Shown piece after piece: positions 8,708 to 17,702 of a stretch of DNA of 64,000 bases (within the stretch, counting starts at the first letter, position 1; each line of letters begins with the position of its first letter). Origin of the DNA: Ktedonobacteria bacterium brp13 (GTDB lineage Bacteria > Chloroflexota > Ktedonobacteria > Ktedonobacterales > Ktedonobacteraceae); the NCBI GenBank assembly GCA_015099395.1, contig AP024096.1, forward strand, positions 1,736,001-1,800,000, given 5' to 3'. The translations under genes and the position numbers were made by a program. The notes beneath the pieces were generated by a model that saw nothing but the letters and a program-made list of their open reading frames with translations, was not told the DNA's origin and made no database searches.

Positions 8708-9112
8708 TCATTCTCTCTTCTGTTGATACAGGAGCCCGCTTGCAACCTCAAGTTGTAACTGCAATTCACGGATTTTTTCCGCCTGTTCTTTGACACGCTT
8801 TTGGAGTGTAGCAATCATCGCATCCTTTGAGGCGTTCGAGGCTTGTTCTCGAAATGAGATCTTTCCTTGTGTCTTGGGTTTCTGCTGTGAACGTAGATGG
8901 ATGATGCGCATCTTGATGTCGTGATTGGCGTAAAGCCAAGCGGTCGAAATATGAGCGGTTTCAGCTACTACTTTGAAATTGATAGGACGTTGTTCTTTGA
9001 GCAATAATGCAATAGCTTGCTCTGCACGCTTTTTCGTCTCTTTTGCTTTCTGCTGTGCTGTTGCGTGAAGCCCTGATGTGTTGCGCTCCCACTGTTTATC
9101 GTTGGGTATCAT
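8708..9112 (-). CDS. Tn554 TnpC-like accessory protein (DUF6262-type)
   Basis: A 134-residue basic, helical protein. It has a short putative DNA-binding segment (NFKVVAETAHISTAWLYANHDI) followed by a coiled coil (AMIATLQKRVKEQAEKIRELQ). This matches the third gene of Tn554-type transposons, TnpC, which modulates the two recombinases. It overlaps the preceding small gene by 17 bp and is last in the four-gene minus-strand operon. The plus-strand module at 22.7-27.2 kb has an equivalent third gene (26579-27166) with the same layout of HTH-like segment and coiled coil. Confidence 0.7.
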   Translation of the reverse strand: MIPNDKQWERNTSGLHATAQQKAKETKKRAEQAIALLLKEQRPINFKVVAETAHISTAWLYANHDIKMRIIHLRSQQKPKTQGKISFREQASNASKDAMIATLQKRVKEQAEKIRELQLQLEVASGLLYQQKRE

Positions 9113-9377
9113 GATTCATCTTCTCCAGCGCCTTGATTAATGGTTTGATGCTTGCAATCAATTGTTCACTTTTTTCTCGCATGCGAATGTAGCCGTGTTT
9201 GGTAAGATGGAGCACAGAAGACTCTTCTTCTTGAAGTCTCCGTTCCAGCATAGGAAGAGCTCGTTCATCAAGAGTAGCGCCACACACGTCGAGGAGTTCT
9301 TCGATACCTTCTAGGGACTCCAGATTCAAGTAACACGGTATTAACTGATCAAGTTGGGGTGCTGTTTGTTCAGTCAT
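9096..9377 (-). CDS. Small helical protein within the Tn554-like operon
   Basis: A 93-residue acidic, mostly helical product of unknown function. Its ATG overlaps the stop of the preceding recombinase gene (ATGA), and its 3' end overlaps the next gene by 17 bp, so it is translationally coupled to both. Nothing similar is seen in the second module. The name of the family is not known to me; a role in recombination is inferred only from the coupling. Confidence 0.6.
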   Translation of the reverse strand: MTEQTAPQLDQLIPCYLNLESLEGIEELLDVCGATLDERALPMLERRLQEEESSVLHLTKHGYIRMREKSEQLIASIKPLIKALEKMNHDTQR

Positions 9378-11419
9378 CGCGCTCCCTTCAGAGACTCAAT
9401 TTTTGCTTGAAGCTCGATGATCGTCCGCTCCAAATGTTTTGTCGCAAGTACGAGCCCGGCTTCACGAGTCTCATCCAATCCACTTTCGGCTTCTGCGAGA
9501 TCCATATATAACTGTGCAAGAAGGTCATCGACGCATAAGGTGCCATCCATTGTTGGATCTTCCAAGCTCTTGATACGAACTGCAAGGTACGAGACAATAT
9601 GATCTTGCTGGATTATGACAACCTGATTACCAACCTGAAGAGCTCGCTGTCTCAAACGAATAGCACGCTCGTAAAATGATTTGAGCGCAGGCACATCATC
9701 AGTTGATGTTAACCAAAAAGGACACGTAATACATTTGTTTGCGTGATCACATGGACCACGAACGACTAACCGGCCACAACCGCCAACAGGAAGTGTCTGG
9801 CCACGTATCCCTTTGCGTATCATTTGTGCTTCAGTGCCATTCGCACTCGCATCCCCCTTCACCAATTGACCCTGATAATCTACTGTTTTGCGGGAACGTG
9901 CAACGCGTTCGAGGGCCTGTCGTAATTTCGTCTCCTTTATCTGGGCATATCGCGCCGTCATGCCTAATGAGTGATGACCGAAGAGGCGTCGGATGACTTC
10001 AAGAGGAACATCTTCATTGATCAGTCTCATGCCAACTGTATGTCGGAACTGGTGAGATTGAAATCGCCACAATTTCTCATTGCGATCCTGGATCTTCTTT
10101 TCGACAGCCCACCGGTTGAGTGCCTCTCGAAAGCTATCTTGCATAAAGGGCAATGGTGTACGGGACTTTGGTCGGGGGAATAAATACGGGCAGGTCTCTC
10201 CCCAGTGAGCACGAGTCTCCTCTTGCTGTGCTTGGATAATGCCTACCACTGTGTCATCCACCAAGGGAATCACATGTTCCTGGTGTAATTTACTTTGATA
10301 GGAGCGCAAATACCATTCATGTTTGTCATCACAGAGAAGACAATCAAGGGGTAAGGTGCATAACTCACTGATCCGCATCCCGCACTCTAACAGAATCGTA
10401 ACCATGCGCAACCTTGTTGTATCTAAGGTGGGCAAGTGTTCCCGAAGTTGTATGAGTACTTCTTCAGGAATATCACGGGGTAGAGGCTGTGACTCACGAG
10501 GGAGATCGTTATCAAGGATAAGTAGTTCTCTCGTAATCTCTTGAATACAAAGCTGATGGGCACATACTTCTAAAAATGTGCGAAGGTGGATGAGAATTGT
10601 TCTTCTTCCATGCTCAGTTACTCCCGTTTCTTGCAAGTAATTGATAAAGGAAGTTATGACTGCACGGTCAATATTTCTGGCTTGAAGCGATGAAGCACGC
10701 TGCGTCAAAAATGACGAGAAAACATGGATGGCATCAATTTTGGAAAAGCAATCTGCCGCACTACGCACTGCGATGTTGTACTGCATAAAATCTTTTGTGA
10801 GCTGACGAAGCCAGAGCTGGGAGATACCGGTAAAGTTCAACTTATATCGCGCATAGGTCAAATTCAACGGGACGCCTAACGTGCGTAAGTCCCAGATATC
10901 TTTATCTATTTCTCGTCGATCATCATAGGCATTTCGAATGATGGCATAGATTTGGCGGAACAATCGAATACGCGTATCTTCTCCTACTGTTTCATGATAG
11001 GTTTGCGTCACCAACAATTTTTTTTGTCTTCGTTGCTTATACTGTCCTACTTGTACGAGATAGGAACGTAATCCGATTTCCCACTGTTCAAGTGGTTTCT
11101 CAAGCAAGGATTGGACCGGGAATGGCATTTGGTTGAACCATTGAACCAGGAGTGCGAGACTCTGACAGACGCAATGCATATGAGCGTCTTGTTTCCACTG
11201 TCCTTGTTCAAATTTTTGCCAAAGTGCATATTTGATCTCAATCTTGAGTGGCACTGAGGTCAGAGTAAAATGCCACTGTTGTGGCCTCTTTTGGTTTTTT
11301 GGTGTCAATACCCAAATGTCCTCTGCCCACATGCCAACTAATTGCTCATATAAATGCTTCCGTTTCTCATCTGACCATAAGACAACGCTCTCACTGCCCA
11401 TCATCATTGCCTTTTGCAT
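9374..11419 (-). CDS. Tn554 TnpB-like tyrosine recombinase
   Basis: A 681-residue phage-integrase-family recombinase. The catalytic residues are visible: Arg in ECGMRISEL, His-x-x-Arg in HQFRHT, His in LFGHHS and the nucleophile Tyr in TARYAQI. The long N-terminal extension and a cysteine cluster after the catalytic domain (CGRLVVRGPCDHANKCITC, zinc-ribbon-like) are typical of TnpB of Tn554-type elements. A C-terminal coiled coil follows. Its 5' end overlaps the upstream recombinase gene by 29 bp. Alternative ATG codons lie 4-6 codons downstream (MMMGSES). The product works with TnpA on a fixed pair of sites. Confidence 0.85.
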   Translation of the reverse strand: MQKAMMMGSESVVLWSDEKRKHLYEQLVGMWAEDIWVLTPKNQKRPQQWHFTLTSVPLKIEIKYALWQKFEQGQWKQDAHMHCVCQSLALLVQWFNQMPFPVQSLLEKPLEQWEIGLRSYLVQVGQYKQRRQKKLLVTQTYHETVGEDTRIRLFRQIYAIIRNAYDDRREIDKDIWDLRTLGVPLNLTYARYKLNFTGISQLWLRQLTKDFMQYNIAVRSAADCFSKIDAIHVFSSFLTQRASSLQARNIDRAVITSFINYLQETGVTEHGRRTILIHLRTFLEVCAHQLCIQEITRELLILDNDLPRESQPLPRDIPEEVLIQLREHLPTLDTTRLRMVTILLECGMRISELCTLPLDCLLCDDKHEWYLRSYQSKLHQEHVIPLVDDTVVGIIQAQQEETRAHWGETCPYLFPRPKSRTPLPFMQDSFREALNRWAVEKKIQDRNEKLWRFQSHQFRHTVGMRLINEDVPLEVIRRLFGHHSLGMTARYAQIKETKLRQALERVARSRKTVDYQGQLVKGDASANGTEAQMIRKGIRGQTLPVGGCGRLVVRGPCDHANKCITCPFWLTSTDDVPALKSFYERAIRLRQRALQVGNQVVIIQQDHIVSYLAVRIKSLEDPTMDGTLCVDDLLAQLYMDLAEAESGLDETREAGLVLATKHLERTIIELQAKIESLKGAR

Positions 11420-12491
11420 CTTCTAAAGCTTTTTTCAAATCCTCTTTCGTGAGATGAACATAGGTATTGTGTGTTGTTTCAATACTCGCATGTCCCAACA
11501 AACGCGATGCCTCCTCTAGAGAAACTTTCTTTCCGCGAATCCACTCGGTAGCGCATGTGTGACGAAGCATATGCGGGGAAAACTGAATGTCTGTTTTTTT
11601 GCATAAGCGGCGAACGAGTGACCTAACCGTTTCATAGGTCATAGGCCGACCAATTTTCCCTTCCCAAAGGTTCACAAAGACATAATCGGGAAGAGAGGGA
11701 ACCTCTAGTGCACCTAAATCCTCAACAAGATAATCTGTGTAGAGCTGCATGAGATCAGGAAGTACTGGAATAGTGTAGGAAAATCGTGTCTTAGCTCGTG
11801 CGCCATTGCTGTTATCATTACGAGGCACAATCTCTATTTCTCCATCCTCGATGTTCAAATCCTCATGACGCAAACCGAGCGCTTGACCTATACGCATCCC
11901 AGTATCATATAACAGCTTTAAAAGGAATAGATCTCTGGTATGAGTACAAGCATTCAGGAGTTTCTGTACTTGGTCGGTGGTCAGCGTCTTTACATGTCGT
12001 TGCTCACGTTTCGTTGAGACAATCCGTCTTTGCAGAGGTTTATTTTTAGCAATACCATGGAGAAAAGGCTTGTAGTGACGAGTGGGCCTTATAAGAAACT
12101 GATAGAGGGGAAGCTCAGGGACAGTGTGTAATCTCACATGGAAGTCGTAATAACCATGCACTGCTGTCAGGATTTGATCAATGGTAGCATTGGTTCTTTT
12201 CGCTTTTTGTGGATCAATAGAGAGAGCAGAAGAATCTCTTTGACGTAACCAGGTAATGAATGATGCGAGACTCGATACATCAATTTTTTTCCATTCGAGA
12301 TGTCTATCACGCAAGAACTCCCAGAAAAGCTTTAGATGGTAGGCAGTACTTCGAATAGTGTAAGGAGACCGCTCCAACGTATCAAGAAATTGCAGATAAT
12401 GGAGAATAGGTTCAATAGGTACATAATCGTCATCGAGCACGAGCCATGAAATGTGGCTCGTTTCAGGAAGACGGACACGTTGGACTTTCAT
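11391..12491 (-). CDS. Tn554 TnpA-like tyrosine recombinase
   Basis: A 366-residue tyrosine recombinase. The N-terminal SAM-like core-binding domain (residues about 25-130) precedes the catalytic domain with DTGMRIGQAL (Arg), HMLRHT (His-x-x-Arg), LLGHAS (His) and HNTYVHL (Tyr). It is the first gene of the operon and overlaps the TnpB-like gene. Length and position agree with TnpA of Tn554. Direct repeats of TGCGTACGTTGTAGA lie 24 and 83 bp upstream of its start codon and may be recombinase or regulatory sites. Confidence 0.85.
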   Translation of the reverse strand: MKVQRVRLPETSHISWLVLDDDYVPIEPILHYLQFLDTLERSPYTIRSTAYHLKLFWEFLRDRHLEWKKIDVSSLASFITWLRQRDSSALSIDPQKAKRTNATIDQILTAVHGYYDFHVRLHTVPELPLYQFLIRPTRHYKPFLHGIAKNKPLQRRIVSTKREQRHVKTLTTDQVQKLLNACTHTRDLFLLKLLYDTGMRIGQALGLRHEDLNIEDGEIEIVPRNDNSNGARAKTRFSYTIPVLPDLMQLYTDYLVEDLGALEVPSLPDYVFVNLWEGKIGRPMTYETVRSLVRRLCKKTDIQFSPHMLRHTCATEWIRGKKVSLEEASRLLGHASIETTHNTYVHLTKEDLKKALEDAKGNDDGQ

Positions 12492-12514
12492 TCCTTATAC
12501 CTTACTCACTATAC

Positions 12515-12588
12515 TGCGTACGTTGTAGAACTACCCTTACTTTCTATTCTACGCTGAAGAAAAAACACGCAAGTGCGTACGTTGTAGA
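12515..12588. repeat. Pair of 15-bp direct repeats upstream of tnpA-like gene
   Basis: TGCGTACGTTGTAGA occurs at 12515-12529 and 12574-12588, 59 bp apart. The core GCGTACGT is partly palindromic. Candidate recombinase-binding arm sites or operator for the module. Confidence 0.5.
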
Positions 12589-12754
12589 GGTTGTGAGTAT
12601 GTGGTCTCAGTGGTCCAGATTTTATAGATTATGTGGTGAGTTGGACCAACTCACGTCGACCAGCTGAGCATGCGATCATCGTGATCGGCGTCACTCATCG
12701 GCAAAATGAGCGCCAATAACTCACGGCATAACTTTTTGAAAGGATTTTACTGGC

Positions 12755-13732
12755 ATGGAAACAGCCTCTTCCGCCATCATTCAACCTTTCCCTGGCCAGG
12801 ATGCAGAAACCTGGATTACCGCCTATAGAGAGGAGATCCTCGCCAGCAAAGATGCGGCCACCATAGCGACCTACACCCGCATCCTCACCAAGTTCGCTGA
12901 CTATCTCGCCCATCGCCCTGGCAACCATGAACAGTTTCACCCGCAAGCGATCACCCGCACATCGGTCGAGTTCTTCCTGGCGACACTCCCCAGTCCTTCA
13001 TATAAGAAGCAAGCCAAAGCCGCCCTCTCTGGATTTTGTCTCTGGCTGCAGGAGGACAAACATCTGCTCGACCGCAACCCGACACGCGGAGTGAACGTGC
13101 CAGCGCAGGCACTGCTCACCCCACGGGAATTATCAGAGGACCAGCGCTATGTGATCCGCGACCTGATCGACCGCGAGGCAGATCTGCGCGGAAAAGCAGT
13201 CTTTGCGTTAGGCTATTGGGCCGGCTGCCGGGTGAGTGATGTCTCCTGGCTCTTGCTTGACCAGGTACATACCACCGGCAAGGCAGGCTGGATGACCGTC
13301 GGTCATAAAGGCGGCAAGGAGCGCACCATCGACCTGGTGAACGAAGCCCGCCGTCCGCTCCATGAGTACCTGGAGCAGGGCGAGCGCAAGACAAGCGTTT
13401 ACGTTTTTACCAGTCAACGCGAGAAGAAACGGCTCGGCACTGGGGAGCTAGACGGCTGGCGCTGGAGCGAGGATGGCATCCACCAATGGTGGCAACAACT
13501 CAAAACCCTGGCACGCGCTGCCGAATACGAAGTCATTGGAGACCTTACCTTCCATGATCTGCGTCATGACTTCGGCCATCGTGCTCGCGCTGCAGGCTGG
13601 AGCCTCGAAGAGGTGGCGTACTACTTAGGACACATCACGGCCAGCGAAACACCAGCCATCGCGACGACGATCCGCTACACGCAGGTCAGCCGTGAGGCCG
13701 TCAAGCGCAAGCTCAAGGACATACAAGGGTAA
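12755..13732 (+). CDS. Tyrosine recombinase/integrase (XerC/D-like)
   Basis: A 325-residue phage-integrase-family enzyme with an N-terminal SAM-like domain (WITAYREEILASKDAATIATYTRIL) and a complete catalytic set: Arg in GCRVSD, Lys in GHKGGKERTI, HDLRHD, LGHITA and the Tyr in TIRYTQVS. GAAAGGA before the ATG supports the start. It is followed after 33 bp by a nuclease-like gene on the same strand, so the two are likely co-transcribed. It is unrelated in detail to the Tn554-like proteins. It could integrate a small island containing the nuclease, but no att repeats were found. Confidence 0.85.
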   Translation: METASSAIIQPFPGQDAETWITAYREEILASKDAATIATYTRILTKFADYLAHRPGNHEQFHPQAITRTSVEFFLATLPSPSYKKQAKAALSGFCLWLQEDKHLLDRNPTRGVNVPAQALLTPRELSEDQRYVIRDLIDREADLRGKAVFALGYWAGCRVSDVSWLLLDQVHTTGKAGWMTVGHKGGKERTIDLVNEARRPLHEYLEQGERKTSVYVFTSQREKKRLGTGELDGWRWSEDGIHQWWQQLKTLARAAEYEVIGDLTFHDLRHDFGHRARAAGWSLEEVAYYLGHITASETPAIATTIRYTQVSREAVKRKLKDIQG

Positions 13733-13765
13733 TATTTTTCTACACATACACAAGGATGTCAAAGT

Positions 13766-14527
13766 ATGAAACAAGAGAAAAACTCAGAGAAGCCAGAAAC
13801 ATCTTTTGATGAACGTATTCAGGCAAGCGCAGTGCAATTCCTTATTCAAGAAAATGAGCAAGAAGCAGCCGTAGCCTTCCTTGCTTGTGAATTTGAGCTC
13901 AGTGGCTGGGATGATGGCTTCCGTACGTTATATTCTGCGTTGTTGCGAGGTCCTAGATGGGTTTATGAAGTTATACATGACGAACATCACCCAACAACGC
14001 AAGCCATAGAAAAAGCCTTGAATGCGGTTATGCCATGGGATTGCGCCATCCAAAACATACTCATTAAAGCGAACCTTATCGACGTTGAACCTGATTGGAA
14101 AGCGCAGATGCTTGATATCGCCCTGGGAAAACAAGTGCATAATCAAGGTATTGAGATCAAGAACCGCGCGACGATGATCTGGCAAAATCTGCGTTTTCGC
14201 TCGGAAAGTGAAAAGAGAATAGCTGAGGCATTGGATCGATCTGGAGTCCTCTTCCTTCCCAATTGTCTTGCTCGACTCACCACGCCCGAAGGGAGAAAAA
14301 ACAAGGAGCCAGATTTTGTCATTTGTCATCAGGGCCGGTGGGGCATTCTTGAAGTCGATGGCGAACCGTTCCATCCACCATCCCGTACGGTTGACGATCA
14401 TAAACGTGATCGCGATTTCTACGCACATGGAATACACATTGTCCTTCACTTTGATGCAGCAGAATGCTATCAACAACCAGATCGCGTAGTGAAACAATTT
14501 TTAGCGCTTCTCGCAGAACGGCAATAA
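13766..14527 (+). CDS. Putative PD-(D/E)XK-type nuclease
   Basis: A 253-residue soluble protein. The C-terminal third has RSESEKRIAEAL, then KEPDFVICHQGRWGILEVDGE, the D-x(n)-E-x-D core of restriction-like/DUF559-type nucleases, followed by a conserved-looking DDHKRDRDFYAHGI helix and HIVLHFDA strand. The N-terminal part is helical and unrecognised. A weak AAGG element precedes the ATG. The gene follows an integrase closely, and in frame downstream of its stop lies a fragment of another recombinase (14534-14713). A role in defence or in element maintenance is possible; the activity is inferred from the motif only. Confidence 0.65.
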   Translation: MKQEKNSEKPETSFDERIQASAVQFLIQENEQEAAVAFLACEFELSGWDDGFRTLYSALLRGPRWVYEVIHDEHHPTTQAIEKALNAVMPWDCAIQNILIKANLIDVEPDWKAQMLDIALGKQVHNQGIEIKNRATMIWQNLRFRSESEKRIAEALDRSGVLFLPNCLARLTTPEGRKNKEPDFVICHQGRWGILEVDGEPFHPPSRTVDDHKRDRDFYAHGIHIVLHFDAAECYQQPDRVVKQFLALLAERQ

Positions 14528-14533
14528 ACAGGA

Positions 14534-14713
14534 ACCTGGAACACGATACCGCGCTGCAGACCCGTGTGGACCTCACAGAAAGGGGGACGACTGACCGCGA
14601 GTGCGATGGAGCAGATGATTGCCGATCTGGTCAAGGATGCTGGCCCACAGCGGGTCCCTGAAGGAACAAGTGCCCATCACCTTCGGCATACCTTTGCCCA
14701 CACCTATTGGTAA
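14534..14713 (+). pseudogene. Tyrosine recombinase C-terminal fragment
   Basis: In one frame the sequence reads PVWTSQKGGRLTASAMEQM, then EGTSAHHLRHTFAHTYW and stop. HHLRHTFAH is the His-x-x-Arg box of a tyrosine recombinase. Neither the upstream Arg box nor the downstream Tyr is present. The break coincides with the tip of the small element starting at 14708, whose first bases TGG supply the last Trp codon, so that insertion ended the gene on this side. Confidence 0.7.
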
Positions 14714-15105
14714 ATAACGTGAATGTTCGACGATTTTTGACGCGAAACATAGGAAATCGACGCGAAACATAGGAATCGGGTATTGGTTGCCTGAGCACAC
14801 GGCTCCAGAAGCGGCTCGCAGCACTCGTCATTTGTAAATTCACAGCAGGATGATTGGGAAATTCCCGCTACATCTCGACCGAAGAAGGGCCGAAGGGTTG
14901 AACAAAATGCCAGATGTCGAACCGATCTCGACCACTTTTTTGTACAGGCTGGTGCAGAGAAAGCGCGAGATGAGCACAGTGCTGATCTTCCGAATTTACA
15001 GAAACGGTGTACAACCATCCGCTCCAGAAGCGGCTTGCTTAGGCTCTGTATGGTTGATTCCTATGTTTCGCGTCAAAAATCGTCGAACATTCACGTTATT
15101 TACTA
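14708..15105. mobile_element. 398-bp non-autonomous element related to the one at 532-2638
   Basis: The ends are inverted: TGGTAAATAACGTGAATGTT at 14708 and its near-inverse ending ATTTACTA at 15105, matching over about 48 bp to TAGGAA. Inside the left end GACGCGAAACATAGGAAATC (14739-14758) is followed by GACGCGAAACATAGGAATC (14759-14777), starting 31 and 51 bp from the tip. This is exactly the geometry of the element at 532-2638. The right end keeps one sub-repeat and then ACCATACAGAGCC, again as in the larger element. GCTCCAGAAGCGGCT also occurs as a direct repeat inside (about 14803 and 15019). No coding capacity and no clear target duplication are visible. Confidence 0.75.
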
Positions 15106-15159
15106 AGAGGGTGTAGGGGGTTGGCACTTCGCTCTTTTGTGTCACATTTCAGCATCGTT

Positions 15160-15627
15160 TCAGCCTTGGGACAGCGCTCGTTTTTGCTGCCAGCGTTCCA
15201 CCTCTGCACGATCCAACCACAGCGTTCCATGCTCATCATACATGGGCCAGAGCAATCCATCTGCGGCCCATTCGTGGATAATTTGTCTGCTGACATTACA
15301 GATCTGCCGAGCCTCTGCAACTTTGATCAGTCGTCCCGCCGGACGCTCCTGGCGAAAAAAACGCAGTGCGGCCTGAGAAAAGAGGCTCCCCAGCGGGGTC
15401 TGGTGAAATTTCTGCGGATAGCGAAAGGTGTGTTGCTGGATCATGTCGGCAAAGAGGGTCATAATCACGCTTTGCAATTCTACTCGTATATCGCCCTGAT
15501 AGGCATACCTTTCTGCATAGTCAGCAATGGCAGTGAGCCGCTGCCCCAGCGGACCCGCACGCAAGCGTTCTATCGTTTGTCCGCCTGGAAGAAAACAGGG
15601 AGTCAGCCATTTAAAATAAGGACGCAC
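15160..15627 (-). CDS. Excisionase/MerR-type HTH protein
   Basis: A 155-residue protein. The last 55 residues are a winged HTH of the excisionase (HTH_17) kind: IKVAEARQICNVSRQIIHEW, then LLWPMYDEHGTLWLDRAEVERW. The N-terminal 100 residues are helical and unrecognised. Such proteins act as small DNA-bending or repressor factors in mobile elements. The region around its 5' end forms an imperfect inverted repeat: an ATGCGTCCT start followed by a Lys-Trp-Leu codon run is mirrored on the plus strand at about 15687, where the frame soon stops. The N terminus may therefore come from a rearrangement, and the start is uncertain. Confidence 0.6.
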   Translation of the reverse strand: MRPYFKWLTPCFLPGGQTIERLRAGPLGQRLTAIADYAERYAYQGDIRVELQSVIMTLFADMIQQHTFRYPQKFHQTPLGSLFSQAALRFFRQERPAGRLIKVAEARQICNVSRQIIHEWAADGLLWPMYDEHGTLWLDRAEVERWQQKRALSQG

Positions 15628-15715
15628 GAAGAATGAGAAAGCGGTTTTGGGAGATGCTTGCCCGGCTACTCATTCTCACTTTTGATGCGTCCTTGTTCAA
15701 AATGGCTGAAACCCT
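15598..15715. repeat. Imperfect inverted repeat around the HTH gene start
   Basis: CAGGGAGTCAGCCATTT and following bases (about 15598-15650) match, in inverse orientation, about 15665-15715 (AGGACGCA and TGAGAATGAG blocks shared). It places a second, immediately truncated copy of the same N-terminal codons (MRPCSKWLKP then stop) on the plus strand. Confidence 0.5.
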
Positions 15716-17702
15716 GATTCAACTTCCACGTTTGAGTCCCCCAAAACGGGTCAACTCCAACTTGATAATACCGTTCGCCGTCCTGGAGAGCGTCACCCAC
15801 CGTCACCCACCGTCACCCTCAGTCATGGTTCTTTTTGACGAGGGCAATCCCGCGCCAAATTCGTGCAGTCTTGGTCCGGTCGGCGCGACAGCCACGTGCT
15901 TTCAACTGAGCTGTAAAAGCTCCTCGGGAGAGGAGGAAACGTTCCTGATGTTTCTCTATCCAGTGCTCATAGGTCTGCCAGAGGTCGGCAGAATGGCACC
16001 AGGCGCGTGGGTGCAGTTCACAGCAAGCGCTGAGAAACTCCTGAAAGTGATCTTGCTCGGGTTGAGAAGAAGCAGCAATTGCCAGGGGAGGTCGCGGTGC
16101 TCTCTCCAAATTATACGCTTTCCCGGGGCGATCCTGGCTCTCTTCGACACTCTGCTCAGAAGCACCTCCTTCCTCAGTATATTCTCGTTCTTGTACAAGT
16201 TGATCGTAGAACGCTTGGGTGGCGACCGTTTTGGGGTGATCATCTCCCAGAGACTGGGATCGGATCGCCAGAGACCGTTCAGCAAGGGAGAATGCCTCGC
16301 ACAGGTTGCGCTGCTTGTGAAAGAAGATAGCCAGATCATGTAGTGTTTGTGCCGTCTCAGGGTGGTGCTGGCCAAGAAGCTGTTCTCGGATGGAAAGGGC
16401 TCGTTGATAGAGCGATTTCGCTTCTGCGTACTTGCCCCGGTCACGGAAGAGATTCGCCAAACCATTGAGCGGTTCGGCCACCAGGTGATGGGTAACACCC
16501 AGTACTTGTTCGCGGATAAAAAGGGCTCGTTGATAGAGCGGTTCCGCCTCCGCATCCTTGCTCTGCATTCGATAGAGTTCCGCCAGATTGTTCAACGAGG
16601 TAGCGACCTCGGGATGGTCGGGGCCCAGGCTCTGCTCTCGGATAGAAAGCGCTCGCTGATAGAGGGGTTTTGCCTCTGCGTACTTGCTCTGCATTCGATA
16701 GAGTTCCGCCAGATTATTCAACGAGGAAGCCACATGGGGATGGTCTGGACCCAGCGTTCGCGTCCAAATGCGCCTGGCTCGCTGATAGCGTGGTTCCGCC
16801 TCTGCGTACTTCCCTTGCTCCCAAGAAAGGTTTGCCAGATTGTTCAGTACGCGAGCCATATCAGGATGGTCGGGATCCAGGCTCTGCTCCCAGATAGACA
16901 ATGCACGCAGTAAGAGCATTTCCGCTTCCGCGTATTTGCCTTGGCTCCAGTAGAGAGCGGCCAGATAGTTGAGCGAGTCGGCTACCTGAAGATGCTCAGA
17001 ACCCAGAATCTGCTCTTGAATATGCAATGCGTGCTGATAGAGCGGCTCCGCCTCCACATATTGTCCACGCTCACGTAGATACTGAGCGGCCTTGTAGGCT
17101 AAGGATGCCAGGACGAGGGAATCCTCAGCATTCCTGAGTCGGTGCAGACACAGCAGAGCGTGCGGCAGGAGCCGCCCACATTGTTTCCAGATGGGATACT
17201 CCGTCGTCGGCTGCACTTCGGGAAACATCTCGTCGAGTGCCCTGATGGCTCGCCAGGTCCACTGTTCCCGCTCTGCCTCCGTCAGGGCGTCTAGAAGAAC
17301 GGCTTGCACCAAGCGATGGAGAGAAAGCGTGCGGGTCTCTGCCTGGCGCTGCACGAGCGACAGGCTTCGCAGGACGGCAACAGCCTGGTCGAATTGGGAG
17401 GGATCAGCAGTCAGGCATTCCAACTCCGGTCCCAGGTGCACGGCCCCTTCCACAAACAGTTCCTCGGGGATCGCTTCCGCGTGCAGCAGGGCACACACGC
17501 ACAACACATCCGATGCTGCACGATGCTCTCGCTGCACGCGCTCCATCGAAAGCCTGAAGGTCGCCTTGACCGACTGCGGGTGATCTGCTCCTGGCCCTCC
17601 GCGGCGATCCAGCAAGCAGGTGCGCTGCTGTTCATAGTGCTGAAGATAGCCGGAGAGACTGCATCCAGTTTCTTCGATATAGGCTCCCGCCTGGTCGAGG
17701 GC

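Larger units (their letters stand above)
8708..12588 (-). mobile_element. Tn554-like transposition module A (outer ends not determined)
   Basis: Four overlapping genes read leftwards: tnpA-like, tnpB-like, a small unknown gene and tnpC-like. Tn554-type elements have no inverted repeats and insert at preferred sites, so their ends cannot be recognised without an empty-site comparison. The limits given are those of the genes plus the 15-bp direct repeats just upstream. A second, diverged module lies on the other strand at 22.7-27.2 kb. Confidence 0.65.

Noticed and set aside
15736..15765. GAGTCCCCCAAAACGGGTCA as a functional IS end
   Set aside because: It resembles the IS3 right end near 61900, but no partner end or transposase lies close by, so it is at most a remnant.
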